Part shown: one piece after another, positions 40,387 through 49,143 of the stretch
Layout of the letters: the number at the start of each line of letters is the position of its first letter
Numbering within the stretch: the first letter of the stretch is position 1
Assembly (NCBI GenBank): GCA_964484065.1
Contig: CAZAEW010000017.1
Location: 1 to 64,000, forward strand
Reading direction: 5' to 3'
DNA: 64,000 bases
Source of the DNA: JAEVLT01 sp964484065
Lineage (GTDB): Bacteria > Bacillota > Bacilli > Bacillales > Cytobacillaceae
The notes under the pieces: generated by a model
Databases searched by the model: none
Told to the model about the DNA's origin: nothing
Seen by the model: the letters and a program-made list of their open reading frames with translations, nothing else
Made by a program: the position numbers and the translations under genes

Positions 40387-40983
40387 GTGGAAAACATCAA
40401 AGCTAACGAAGTATTAGATGCTAAAGGTTTAGCTTGTCCGATGCCGATTGTAAAAACAAAAAAGGCAATGAATAACCTCGAAGCCGGTAGTGTGTTAGAG
40501 GTTCAAGCGACCGATAAAGGGTCAAAGACGGACATTAAAGCATGGGCGGAGAGTACAGGGCATCAATACTTAGGGACCATTGAGGAAGGAGAGGTTTTAA
40601 AACATTACTTGAGAAAATCAAGCGGTGAGGAAAATGTTGAAAGAAACCATCCCAATGTGGTCAGCAACGAAGATTTAGAAAGCAAACTTGATTCAAATGC
40701 GCAAGTAGCGGTACTTGATGTCCGCGAAGCAGCAGAATATGCCTTTAATCATATCCAAAATGCCATATCGATTCCTCTTGGCGAATTAGAAGATCGTTTA
40801 GACGAATTAAACAAAAATGATGAGATTTACGTTATTTGCCGCAGCGGAAACCGGAGTGATCTTGCCGCTCAAAAGCTGGCAGAGAAAGGGTTCGAAAAGG
40901 TTATCAATGTTGTTCCAGGGATGAGTAAATGGACTGGAAAAACAACAGGCATTGGAAATGTAAATTCGGCTTCAACGAAATAA
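40387..40983 (+). CDS. TusA-rhodanese fusion (CstA-like)
   Basis: The 198-aa protein has an N-terminal TusA domain (DAKGLACPMPIVKTKKAM, persulfide Cys17) and a C-terminal rhodanese domain (VAVLDVREAAEYAFNH, catalytic loop CRSGNRS with Cys151, end GMSKWTG). It joins two sulfur carriers on one chain, like part of S. aureus CstA. It should accept persulfide and pass it on to other carriers. GTG 40387 follows GGAGGT by 6 nt. It leads a CstR-controlled operon with DsrE-like, TusA, TauE and rhodanese-persulfide dioxygenase genes. Confidence 0.92.
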   Translation: MENIKANEVLDAKGLACPMPIVKTKKAMNNLEAGSVLEVQATDKGSKTDIKAWAESTGHQYLGTIEEGEVLKHYLRKSSGEENVERNHPNVVSNEDLESKLDSNAQVAVLDVREAAEYAFNHIQNAISIPLGELEDRLDELNKNDEIYVICRSGNRSDLAAQKLAEKGFEKVINVVPGMSKWTGKTTGIGNVNSASTK

Positions 40984-41035
40984 AAGAAAGCAAAATATTA
41001 TCGATAAAATGGAAAAACAAGGAGGATTTATTACT

Positions 41036-41431
41036 ATGAATAAAAAGGTCGCAATTATTGCAAGTAATGGCGGTTTATTTGATGCTTATAAAGTATTTAA
41101 TATCGCAACGGCTGCTGCAGCAACGGATCAGGAAGTAGCCATTTTCTTTACTTTTGAAGGGTTAAACCTCATTCATAAAGAAGCTAACAAGCAGCTTCCA
41201 TTGCCTGAAGGTAAAGAACACTTTGCGGAGGGCTTTGCAAAAGCAAACGTGCCATCGATTCCGGAATTAGCGGAAATGGCCCAAGAATTAGGTGTTAAGT
41301 TTATTGGCTGCCAAATGACAATGGATGTTATGGGCTTAAAAGAAGAAGACTTTATTGATGGAATCTCTGTGGGCGGAGCGGTCACTTTCTTAGAATTCGC
41401 TACGAATGCGGATGCGACTTTGACATTTTAA
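41036..41431 (+). CDS. DsrE/F-like sulfur carrier (DsrE2 type)
   Basis: The 131-aa protein has a Rossmann-like start KKVAIIASNGGLFDAYKV and the conserved cysteine loop KFIGCQMTMDVMG (Cys about 94) of DsrE2-family sulfur carriers. These proteins receive sulfur from TusA/rhodanese partners. ATG 41036 is preferred since CAAGGAGG lies upstream; the 41009 start lacks one. It follows the TusA-rhodanese gene by 52 bp. Confidence 0.9.
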   Translation: MNKKVAIIASNGGLFDAYKVFNIATAAAATDQEVAIFFTFEGLNLIHKEANKQLPLPEGKEHFAEGFAKANVPSIPELAEMAQELGVKFIGCQMTMDVMGLKEEDFIDGISVGGAVTFLEFATNADATLTF

Positions 41432-41458
41432 TTGAGTAATATTTTTTTAGAGTATAAA

Positions 41459-41475
41459 ATACCTATACAGGTTAT
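41459..41475. promoter_or_regulatory. CstR operator 8 (17-bp spacing variant)
   Basis: ATACCTATACAGGTTAT, as operator 2 with one inserted base, 52-68 bp before the TusA gene. Confidence 0.6.
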
Positions 41476-41526
41476 AGAATGAACGGGATCAAAAGGGGTA
41501 TTTTTTTCTGAAGGGAGAAAGAAAAT

Positions 41527-41754
41527 ATGGAAGCAGCGAGAATATTGGATGCAAAAGGGCTTGCATGCCCGATACCGATTGTTAAGACAAAAAAAGCAAT
41601 GACAGAGCTTGAAACCGGCCAAGTTTTAGAAGTTCACACAACGGATAAAGGGGCAAAAAATGACCTTCCAGCCTGGACAAAATCAGGAGGACATGAACTT
41701 TTAAAACATGAAGAGGAAAACGGTGTTTTAAAGTTTTGGATTAAAAAAGGTTAA
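41527..41754 (+). CDS. TusA-like sulfur carrier
   Basis: The 75-aa protein has AKGLACPIPIVKTKKAM with persulfide-carrying Cys14, and the terminal LKFWIKKG. It is nearly superposable on the N-terminal TusA domain of the fusion at 40387-40983 and is probably its duplicate. It transfers sulfur between rhodanese or DsrE partners. GGGAG lies 8 nt before the ATG; a CstR operator is just upstream. Confidence 0.93.
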   Translation: MEAARILDAKGLACPIPIVKTKKAMTELETGQVLEVHTTDKGAKNDLPAWTKSGGHELLKHEEENGVLKFWIKKG

Positions 41755-41801
41755 TAAAAGGGAACCGGCTTTGGTTCCCCCTTTTAAAAGGGGACGAGGA
41801 T

Positions 41802-42578
41802 ATGTCTGTCAGTTTCATGATTACGATTTTTATCATTGGTATAATCGGATCGTTTATTTCAGGGATGCTCGGTATTGGCGGTGCCATTATCAACTATCCA
41901 ATGCTATTATATATTCCGGCTATTCTTGGTGTTGGGCAATTTACAGCCCATGAGGTTTCCGGAATTACTGCGATTCAAGTCTTTTTTGGTACGCTAAGCG
42001 GTGTTATGGCCTATCGAAACGGCGGTTTTTTAAATAAATCTCTCATTGCCTATATGGGGATTAGTATTTTAATAGGAAGCTTTATTGGCGGATTCGGGTC
42101 AACACACCTGCCGGAGAGCGGAGTGAATTTAGTCTATGGAATTCTCGCCTTAATTGCTGTTGTGATGATGTTTGTTCCTAAAAAAGGAATCGATAATATT
42201 CCTTTGGATCAAGTAAAGTTTAATAAATGGCTTGCTGCCGTGCTTTCTTTTATCGTTGGGATTGGAGCCGGTATTGTCGGGGCAGGCGGAGCATTTATGC
42301 TGGTACCAATTATGCTTGTTGTGTTAAAAATACCAACAAGAATGACCATTGCCTCATCACTTGCGATTACCTTTATCTCATCGATTGGGGCAACAGTAGG
42401 GAAAATCTCAACAGGACAAGTAGAATTTATTCCGGCGCTCATCATGGTGGCAGCGAGTCTTGTGGCAGCACCGCTGGGAGCGAATACTGGGAAAAAAATC
42501 AATACGAAAGTTCTCCAGTTTATTATGGCATCATTAATTTTGATTACGACCGTGAAAGTATGGATGGGAATTTTATAA
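41802..42578 (+). CDS. TauE/SafE family anion permease
   Basis: The 258-aa membrane protein has eight predicted spans and the two duplicated motifs GIIGSFISGMLGIGGAII and GIGAGIVGAGGAFML of the TauE/SafE family. Members export sulfite, sulfonate or related sulfur anions. In CstR regulons a TauE-type exporter typically removes sulfite or thiosulfate formed from persulfides. GGGACGAGG precedes the ATG. Confidence 0.93.
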   Translation: MSVSFMITIFIIGIIGSFISGMLGIGGAIINYPMLLYIPAILGVGQFTAHEVSGITAIQVFFGTLSGVMAYRNGGFLNKSLIAYMGISILIGSFIGGFGSTHLPESGVNLVYGILALIAVVMMFVPKKGIDNIPLDQVKFNKWLAAVLSFIVGIGAGIVGAGGAFMLVPIMLVVLKIPTRMTIASSLAITFISSIGATVGKISTGQVEFIPALIMVAASLVAAPLGANTGKKINTKVLQFIMASLILITTVKVWMGIL

Positions 42579-42614
42579 TTGACTGCATAAAAAGAATTTT
42601 TTTTAGTTAAATAA

Positions 42615-42630
42615 ATACCCGTATAGGTAT
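42615..42630. promoter_or_regulatory. CstR operator 9
   Basis: ATACCCGTATAGGTAT, 20-35 bp before the rhodanese-persulfide dioxygenase gene. Confidence 0.8.
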
Positions 42631-42649
42631 AAAAACGGAGGAATAAAAA

Positions 42650-43780
42650 ATGATGAAAGCATTGGAAGCAAAAGAGTTAAATAAATTAATTGTCGAAAAA
42701 GAACCACTGTTTTTATTCGATGTCCGCAACGAATCTGATTTTAAGGATTGGAAGATTGAAGGGGCCAATATTGATTATTTGAATGTGCCATACTTCGAAT
42801 TAATTGACGGTGTTGAGCCGGTATTGGATCAAATTCCACAGGATCGGAAAGTGGTCGTTGTATGTGCAAAAGAGGGTTCATCTGTGATGATTGCGGAAAT
42901 GCTGGATGAACAGGGCTTGGAAGTATCGTATCTGACCGGAGGTATGAAAAGCTGGAGTGAATATCTCTATCCAACAAAAGTATATGAAGATGAGGATATT
43001 ACGGTTCATCAATTTATCCGTGTTGGAAAAGGATGTTTATCTTACATGGTAACTTCCGGAAAAGAAGCGCTCGTCGTAGATCCATCACGCTTTGTTGAGC
43101 AATATGTGGACTTTGCCGCTGCAAATGGAGTATCCATTACTCACATTGTGGATTCCCATTTGCATGCCGACCATCTATCAGGAGGAAAGATATTGGCAGA
43201 ACAGACTGGGGCTAAATATTATCTAATGAAATCAGAGGGAGCAGTGTTTGATTTTGAGGCTCTTGAAAATTTCGATAAAATTGAATTCGCCAATGTTTCG
43301 CTTGAAGTCTTAGCCGTCAAAACGCCTGGCCACACTCCGGGAAGTGTTTCCTTCTTCGTCAACAATACATTATTGTTCTCTGGTGACACGATTTTTGTAA
43401 CAGGTTTAGGACGCCCGGATTTAGGGGGTAAAGCCAGGGAATGGGCTGCCGATCTTTATGATACGATCTATAGCAAAGTCTCACAAATTGCTGATGATGT
43501 ACTTGTTTTGCCAGGGCATTATGCTTCCTTTCATGAAGAAGTGAATGAACAAGGCTTTATCGGCAATACGTTAGCGAATATCCGCAAAATGAATGATATT
43601 ATGGCTGGAAAAACGGTTGAGGAGTTTGTCGAGCATGTTGCCGCTTCGGCATCAACCGATACTCCGCCAAACTTTGAAGAAATTGTCTCAATCAACCGCG
43701 GCGTAAAGTCAGCTACTGCCGAACAGCAGCAGGAGCTTGAAATCGGACCGAACCGCTGCGCCGTTCATCATACACATTAA
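42650..43780 (+). CDS. rhodanese-persulfide dioxygenase fusion (CstB/ETHE1-like)
   Basis: The 376-aa protein begins with a rhodanese domain (DVRNESDFKDWK, loop CAKEGSS with Cys72, GGMKSWSE) and continues with a metallo-beta-lactamase dioxygenase: His170-x-His172-x-Asp174-His175, PGHTPGS with His228, SGDTIFV Asp246 and PGHYASF His290. The ligand set is that of ETHE1 persulfide dioxygenases, which use Fe(II) to convert persulfide to sulfite. S. aureus CstB has its rhodanese at the opposite end, so the order here is reversed. It is the last gene of the CstR run. Confidence 0.93.
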   Translation: MMKALEAKELNKLIVEKEPLFLFDVRNESDFKDWKIEGANIDYLNVPYFELIDGVEPVLDQIPQDRKVVVVCAKEGSSVMIAEMLDEQGLEVSYLTGGMKSWSEYLYPTKVYEDEDITVHQFIRVGKGCLSYMVTSGKEALVVDPSRFVEQYVDFAAANGVSITHIVDSHLHADHLSGGKILAEQTGAKYYLMKSEGAVFDFEALENFDKIEFANVSLEVLAVKTPGHTPGSVSFFVNNTLLFSGDTIFVTGLGRPDLGGKAREWAADLYDTIYSKVSQIADDVLVLPGHYASFHEEVNEQGFIGNTLANIRKMNDIMAGKTVEEFVEHVAASASTDTPPNFEEIVSINRGVKSATAEQQQELEIGPNRCAVHHTH

Positions 43781-43842
43781 TTAAAAAATGGTTTTACAAT
43801 CTAATGCGAAAAAAGGGGATCGCAGGGAGATTGGAATAGATC

Positions 43843-43870
43843 AAAGAGGGTGCTGCGGCACCCTCTTTTG
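43843..43870. terminator. bidirectional terminator
   Basis: AAAGAGGGTGC / GCACCCTCTTTT hairpin between convergent dioxygenase and amidase genes. Confidence 0.92.
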
Positions 43871-43878
43871 TTGAAAAA

Positions 43879-44784
43879 TTAGCTGTTTTTTGATTGGAAA
43901 TAGTCGAGTAAGCCTTTGTAAACTCCTTGAGCCACTTGATCATAAAATGAATCGCTCTCCGCTGCAGCATCATCTTGTTTATTGGAAAGGAAGCCCAGTT
44001 CAATTAGTGTGCTTGGCTGTCTATTATTACGCAAGACCTCCAAATCATCGAACTTTGAACCATCGTTTGTTAATCCCGTCATTTTGCTGACTTCATTTAC
44101 AATATCTCTTGCTAAAATGTTATCTCTTGCTTTTTGGTAGTAAAAATCAGTCACTCCATTTACCGAGCGGTCATCTGACCAATTACAATGAAAACTGATA
44201 AATGCATCGGCATGGTTTCGGTTTGATAGGTTTGCCCGTTTCCCTAAAGGGATATAAGTGTCATTTGTTCGTGTCATAATGACATTTGCACCTGCGTTTT
44301 CAAGCTTTTGCCCAACCAATTTTGCGGCTGCCAATGAGATCATTTTTTCTGGTGTTCCGGAAATACTTGTGGTTCCGCCATCCTTACCGCCGTGGCCCGG
44401 GTCAAGCACAATGGTTTTCCCAATAAGGGGCTCTTGCTTGCTTATGGGTGCATTAGGGGAGAGGTAATTTCCATAAACCCACCCCTGAACTCCTGAAGAA
44501 GATACCACTTTTGTCCAACCCGATTGTGCCATTTCGACGGTAACTTTGGTGCCATATTTCAATTGATCGACTACTTGGCCAGATAAACTGGGGATATTTC
44601 GAACGTTTAAAGCGTTGGCAGTAACTGCCGCTTTCCTATTTTCAGAAGGTGCTATTTTTTTTATCGGTATTCCTTGTGAAGTATTTGTATATGCAGCTGG
44701 ATGCTTATTAGATTGAAAAAACAGTAAGGGTAACACCGCAACAGTAAGAATAGCCAATGTTTTCATAAAGCTTAAGTTCTTCAT
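43879..44784 (-). CDS. N-acetylmuramoyl-L-alanine amidase with SH3b domain
   Basis: The 301-aa exported enzyme has a signal peptide (1-30), an SH3b domain (about 50-115, ALNVRNIPSLSGQVVD, GWTKVVSSSGVQGWVYG), and an amidase_3 domain with VLDPGHGGKDGG (zinc His), an Asn/Asp-rich MTRTNDTYI, HCNWSDDRS and TLIELGFLSN (zinc Glu). It cleaves peptide stems from peptidoglycan. It is probably involved in cell-wall turnover or spore cortex. The ribosome site before the ATG is weak. Confidence 0.93.
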   Translation of the reverse strand: MKNLSFMKTLAILTVAVLPLLFFQSNKHPAAYTNTSQGIPIKKIAPSENRKAAVTANALNVRNIPSLSGQVVDQLKYGTKVTVEMAQSGWTKVVSSSGVQGWVYGNYLSPNAPISKQEPLIGKTIVLDPGHGGKDGGTTSISGTPEKMISLAAAKLVGQKLENAGANVIMTRTNDTYIPLGKRANLSNRNHADAFISFHCNWSDDRSVNGVTDFYYQKARDNILARDIVNEVSKMTGLTNDGSKFDDLEVLRNNRQPSTLIELGFLSNKQDDAAAESDSFYDQVAQGVYKGLLDYFQSKNS

Positions 44785-45435
44785 TTTACTTGTTTTGTCA
44801 CTCCATCTTTTACCAGGATTACATCTAATATGGACAGATTTTACTGAAAAAATAATCTATATTTTAAAAATATCCAAAAATTAGCTGAATAAAAGAAGCG
44901 AACATGCCAAGTAAAGTAGTTCAGTTATCGAGTAGAAAATGAAAATACACAACTGAATTATCATCAGGATTAACACTGCTCTTTTACGAAAATCAGCAAT
45001 TAAATTAGCATAAAAATGCTCGGTCCGAAGATGCTCAAACTTCGGACAGCATGATGCTATCTTGCCTTCTGCTGTTCTGATTTCAGATACAACTATCCGT
45101 CTGATGTTTTGAACGGTAAGCAGAACTTAAATTAAATTAGAGACACATCGACCAGACCACCATTTTTTCCAAAACCATTTTCACAGGAAATTAGCATTAC
45201 ACTTATCGCACCAAATAAAATAACATTTGACCAAAAACAATTGTCCGATTGCTAATATATTTTTCATTTTTAATGCTATTTTAAGCATTTATCCATCTAA
45301 ACCTTGAAATACCAACAAAGGTAAATAGTCCAATTCATTTGCGAATTGGACTAAAAATAAGAATGATCATTTAGTTTTTCTGCTTCAAAACTGAGCTACT
45401 TACATGCCAAGTAATCATGTTTTCAATGGAAATCC
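44785..45435. other. gap with hairpins, no gene seen
   Basis: About 650 bases with no credible ORF. Two hairpins are visible: TCCGAAG / CTTCGGA near 45023-45046, and AGTCCAATTC / GAATTGGACT at 45327-45352, the second possibly ending the minus-strand gene at 45436. Otherwise AT-rich without identifiable signals. Confidence 0.5.
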
Positions 45436-45615
45436 TTAAGCATTAGGATAGGTTTCAATATATGTTTCTAAGGCTGGATGAAATTCCTTTTGGTAATGCC
45501 GGTCAGGACATGTTTTCACGACAATTGACTTCAACGTATTTGAATGGCTTGTTTCCAAGACCTTATGGCATTTCGGGCAATGTTCTGTAACAAGGCGTTT
45601 AAAAAAATTCATCAT
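45436..45615 (-). CDS. hypothetical zinc-ribbon-like small protein
   Basis: The product has 59 aa with Cys13-Pro-Lys-Cys16 (HCPKCHK), a further Cys (about 36, KTCPDRHYQ) and several His, a possible metal knuckle. No membrane segment. The cysteines suggest metal binding, but the family is unrecognised. ATG 45615 follows GGAGG by four bases; the next ATG (45612) is better spaced, so the start may be one codon shorter. Confidence 0.72.
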   Translation of the reverse strand: MMNFFKRLVTEHCPKCHKVLETSHSNTLKSIVVKTCPDRHYQKEFHPALETYIETYPNA

Positions 45616-45954
45616 CAAACCTCCTATATCAAATAATTCCTATTGTTATACTATGAATTATACATGTTTTGCTAAAATAATCAATCTTTTTGAATTTTAG
45701 CATATGAAAAAAGAGTTATTTTGGTTACAAAATTTCATTTCTAAAAAGCAGGGTACCATCTATAAAAAGTATGTACACCTTTATTGTTTTTATTACTGTT
45801 CCACTTATGAATTGTTCTATATGTTGAATATATTATAAAACAATAAAATTCTTGATAATGAACAAATATAGAAAAATGTCGTATTTTATTTCGAACAAAT
45901 TCACTGAAATATATTTACTTTTTGTCAAATAAAGGCTAATATTTACACAAGCTG

Positions 45955-45974
45955 TGTTCGTTGTATAGAACAAA
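45955..45974. promoter_or_regulatory. GTTCGTT..AGAAC operator-like motif 1
   Basis: TGTTCGTTGTATAGAACAAA, an imperfect inverted repeat. It matches motif 2 (46181-46201). Both lie in the 660-bp gap upstream of the SinR-like gene, which otherwise is AT-rich. Confidence 0.5.
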
Positions 45975-46180
45975 ACGACAAAACATCGTAAAATATGAAG
46001 AACGTATATGAAGAGGTGAACTGTACTATATAAAGAACGATTCTGTAAAATATGAAACTATTTCAAGGATGGAAACAACTTTTCCTACTATTTTTTAGGG
46101 CCATTGGCTATTCAACTCATAACAAAGGGATTTGGACTATAATTTCTGAAGTGCTGCAGGCAGTAATTTTTTTTACTATT

Positions 46181-46201
46181 TTGTTCGTTATACAGAATAA
46201 A
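46181..46201. promoter_or_regulatory. GTTCGTT..AGAA operator-like motif 2
   Basis: TTGTTCGTTATACAGAATAA matches motif 1 in its GTTCGTTxTAxAGAA core, 78-98 bp before the SinR-like gene start; an auto-regulatory site of that repressor is plausible. Confidence 0.5.
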
Positions 46202-46278
46202 TAGAGCTAATTGATTTCTATTTGCAGATAAAAGTTAAAAATTAAGCGGGTGATACAGAAAAGGGGAGATACATTGCA

Positions 46279-46623
46279 ATGCAGGGGGATAAATTAAAAA
46301 GATTGCGGAAAGAAAAAGGTTACTCATTAAATGAGTTAAGTAAAGTCACAGGAATTTCGAAGTCCTATTTAAGTTTAATAGAACGTAATATTCAAAGGAA
46401 TCCCAGCTTAGAAATTATGGGGAAACTAGCAAAAACATTAGAAGTTGATGTAAAAGAGTTTGTTCGCGGGGACGACAAAACTTTAAATGTAAAGAAACAT
46501 ACGATTAAAAGTACTTTGAAAGTGGAAATTGAATTATCGGAGGATTATTTACATCCTGAAAAATTAAAACAGATTAAAGAATTTATCCAATCTTTGAATT
46601 CAAAAGGAAAGGATTTTATTTAA
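46279..46623 (+). CDS. SinR-like XRE transcriptional regulator
   Basis: The 114-aa protein has an N-terminal helix-turn-helix (KLKRLRKEKGYSLNELSK, GISKSYLSLIERN; about 5-65) and a C-terminal helical hook (DYLHPEKLKQIKEFIQSL) resembling the SinI/SinR oligomerisation region. SinR represses biofilm matrix operons in Bacillus. The gene is followed by a GH16 hydrolase and a GT2 synthase, matching control of exopolysaccharide. Repeated GTTCGTT motifs upstream may be its sites. Confidence 0.88.
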   Translation: MQGDKLKRLRKEKGYSLNELSKVTGISKSYLSLIERNIQRNPSLEIMGKLAKTLEVDVKEFVRGDDKTLNVKKHTIKSTLKVEIELSEDYLHPEKLKQIKEFIQSLNSKGKDFI

Positions 46624-46716
46624 TAGATAGATTAACAAGATGGGGGATAGAACAGGCTCTATTCCTATGGTTTGTTTTGTTTTGTGTGTTCTTAATAAAG
46701 AATTAATTTATGGGGG

Positions 46717-47568
46717 GTGAGGATCATTAGTAAGAAACTCTTTGCCTTTATTGTTTTGCTCACTTGCTTCACTCTCTATCTCTTTCATTCCTACATTTCG
46801 GATGCCCGTTCAGTCGCTTCGGATAGTGGAACCAAAAAAACTGGAATGATGGAGAAAAAGAAGAACCAATTTCTCAAAAATAGCCATCCGGCAGAAAAAG
46901 ATGGATGGCAGTTACTTTTTGATGATGAATTTAACAGTGAAAAGCTTAACAAGCGTTGGACTGTATTAGAACGGGAAAAAAATTATAATAACGAACTTGA
47001 AGCTTATAAAAAAGAAAACGTCCGTATTTCGGGGGGACGGTTACATTTGATTGGCTTAAAAGAGGCAAGCGGAGAAGATACATATACATCTGGTCTTATC
47101 CAAACGAAAGATAAACTTCAGTTTCTATACGGAAAAGTAGAGGTAAAAGGAAAATTTCCAGCTGGAAAAGGGCTATTTCCTGCCATTTGGTTATTAGGTT
47201 CAGACGAAAGTAATCCTCTTTCAGAAATTGATATCTTGGAGTCAATTGGAAGCAAACCAGAGGAAGTATATATGGTACATCATTGGAAGGAAAATGGAAA
47301 TCTTAACACGAGGTTTGGTAAGTCTATTGTGAACACTTACAATGAGGACCACGTTTACAGTATGGAATGGGAGCCGCAGGAATTACGATGGTACATTGAT
47401 GGAAACTTAGTTTTTTCTACAAATGTTAATATCCCCGACAGTCCCATGTATTTAATTATGAATCTTGCAATCGGAGGAAATTGGCCGGGGAATCCAGATT
47501 CGAACACGACTTTCCCTTCAGAATTTTCGATTGATTATGTAAAAATTTATCAGAAAGAAGGGGAGTAA
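46717..47568 (+). CDS. GH16 glycoside hydrolase (beta-glucanase-like), exported
   Basis: The 283-aa protein has an N-terminal signal or anchor (7-27), a Lys-rich linker and a GH16 concanavalin-like domain. The catalytic EIDILE motif (about residues 171-176) carries both nucleophile and acid/base Glu, and the domain has WQLLFDDEFN, YTSGLIQTKDK, FPAIWLLGSD and NLAIGGNWPG. It would hydrolyse or transfer beta-1,3/1,4-glucan-like exopolysaccharide. The start is uncertain: GTG 46717 overlaps the G-rich ribosome site, and an ATT at 46726 is possible. It is directly followed by a GT2 synthase. Confidence 0.9.
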   Translation: MRIISKKLFAFIVLLTCFTLYLFHSYISDARSVASDSGTKKTGMMEKKKNQFLKNSHPAEKDGWQLLFDDEFNSEKLNKRWTVLEREKNYNNELEAYKKENVRISGGRLHLIGLKEASGEDTYTSGLIQTKDKLQFLYGKVEVKGKFPAGKGLFPAIWLLGSDESNPLSEIDILESIGSKPEEVYMVHHWKENGNLNTRFGKSIVNTYNEDHVYSMEWEPQELRWYIDGNLVFSTNVNIPDSPMYLIMNLAIGGNWPGNPDSNTTFPSEFSIDYVKIYQKEGE

Positions 47569-48930
47569 GTGGAAACCATTTATCAGGATTCAGCCATGGC
47601 TCTTTTTTTAATCAGTCTTGTTTTCCCAATATACCACATGATTCATGCCTTGATCATTGTAAAGAAAAAACCTGATTTTCAAAAAAGCGGAATACCAATG
47701 TCTGAGAAACCCATGAGCATATTAGTTCCTTGTTATAATGAAGAAACAATCATAAATACTGCTATTTTAGGTATAGATAGATTAAATTATCAAAACTATG
47801 AATATATCTTTATTAATGATGGCTCAAAGGACCGCACATTTGCAGTCATGGCTGAAATGTTGGATTTGGAGCTTCAAAAGATGAAACCAAAAGCATATCT
47901 GAACTTTTCTCCAATTAAAGGAGTATATCGCTCTAGGAAAAATCCGAGGATACTGGTAATCGACAAACTTAATGGGGGAAAAGCGGACTCTCTAAATGCC
48001 GGGATTTCCTATGCTTCAAATGATATTGTGATTACTTTGGATGCGGATAGCATATTGGATGAGAAAGCTCTGCCAACTTTAAACCGGGCTTTTGATGACC
48101 GCCAACTCATTGCAGCCGGTGGGACGGTCCATGTATTACAAGGCAGAAAATATAAAAAAGGGTTGCTAAAACCAACATTAAAAGTAAAAGCGATCCTAAA
48201 ATTTCAGATTCTTGAATATTTAAGGGGCTTCTATATATATAAATCTTCACTGGCCAATGCCGATGCTCTTGCTATCATTTCCGGAGCTTTCGGTGCTTTT
48301 AAAAAAGATGTGTTGATCGCAGTGGGCGGATACAGAAAAACAGTGGGAGAAGATATTGATATCACTTTAAAAGTCCAAAATTATAAAAATAATCGAAACG
48401 GATTGAAAGTAGCCTATTTCCCTGAAGCCATATGTTATACCGAAGTACCTGAGTCATGGAAAGATTTATATAAACAGCGGATTCGATGGCAAAAGGCATT
48501 TATTGATTGTTTGGTTCTTTATTCTAAAGATTTTCTTAAAAGGATATGGAAAAGTCCATTAGCTTTTTTCTTCTTAATAGATTCTTTTTTTGTTGGAATC
48601 TTTTGTTCCTTCTTAACAGTGCTTGGCTTTTTCATCCTGCTGCTTGTTTTTGGGAAAGTTCAATTCATTTTCATTCTCTCATTGATTTCGGTTTTGATAA
48701 ATCTGGTTTATAATTTTGTGGCGATTTTGGTTTCTTACCATTACAAGAATGGCTTTTCATTTAAGGACCTTGTTTTATCGGTTGGGATCTGTTTCCTTGA
48801 CGTCGTTGTTTTTAGGGGAGTGAACTTATTTTTCACCTTATTTGGAACAATCCTGTATTTTATTAACAAGGAAGGCTGGAACAAAGTAACCAGAACGGGC
48901 AGAGAATATAATATGGAGCAGGCAGGGTAA
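47569..48930 (+). CDS. GT2 membrane glycosyltransferase (exopolysaccharide synthase)
   Basis: The 453-aa protein begins with a hydrophobic span (10-30) and has a GT-A domain: SILVPCYNEE, INDGSKD, TLDADS, GGYRKTVGEDIDITL, and the QxxRW product-binding motif QRIRWQ, followed by three to four C-terminal spans. It is a processive beta-glycan synthase similar to PgaC/IcaA or hyaluronan synthase. GTG 47569 starts immediately after the GH16 stop, with AAGGGGAG upstream, so the pair is coupled. Product polymer unknown. Confidence 0.92.
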   Translation: METIYQDSAMALFLISLVFPIYHMIHALIIVKKKPDFQKSGIPMSEKPMSILVPCYNEETIINTAILGIDRLNYQNYEYIFINDGSKDRTFAVMAEMLDLELQKMKPKAYLNFSPIKGVYRSRKNPRILVIDKLNGGKADSLNAGISYASNDIVITLDADSILDEKALPTLNRAFDDRQLIAAGGTVHVLQGRKYKKGLLKPTLKVKAILKFQILEYLRGFYIYKSSLANADALAIISGAFGAFKKDVLIAVGGYRKTVGEDIDITLKVQNYKNNRNGLKVAYFPEAICYTEVPESWKDLYKQRIRWQKAFIDCLVLYSKDFLKRIWKSPLAFFFLIDSFFVGIFCSFLTVLGFFILLLVFGKVQFIFILSLISVLINLVYNFVAILVSYHYKNGFSFKDLVLSVGICFLDVVVFRGVNLFFTLFGTILYFINKEGWNKVTRTGREYNMEQAG

Positions 48931-48958
48931 TTTTTTTATATTATTTCTTTCTGTAAAT

Positions 48959-49005
48959 AGAACGAATACGTATTTATTATAGAATACACATTCGTTCTTT
49001 ATTCT
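48959..49005 (+). terminator. terminator after GT2 gene
   Basis: AGAACGAAT / ATTCGTTCT stem (48959-48967 / 48990-48998) with a long loop and TTATT tail. Confidence 0.75.
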
Positions 49006-49143
49006 TTTACAGCATAGTTTCTGAGAGTATTGGTTTTATTATCTTGAATGTACACCAGGGGAGGAATAGCTAATAAAAAAGGGCAAACGAAATTTTCTTC
49101 CGTTATAATTAATAAATAGTGATGCAGAGAGGTGATGTGTTGG

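Noticed and set aside
45023..45046. Hairpin TCCGAAG...CTTCGGA considered as a tRNA or riboswitch
   Set aside because: No further conserved arms, anti-terminator or downstream gene on the plus strand; no RNA gene can be supported.
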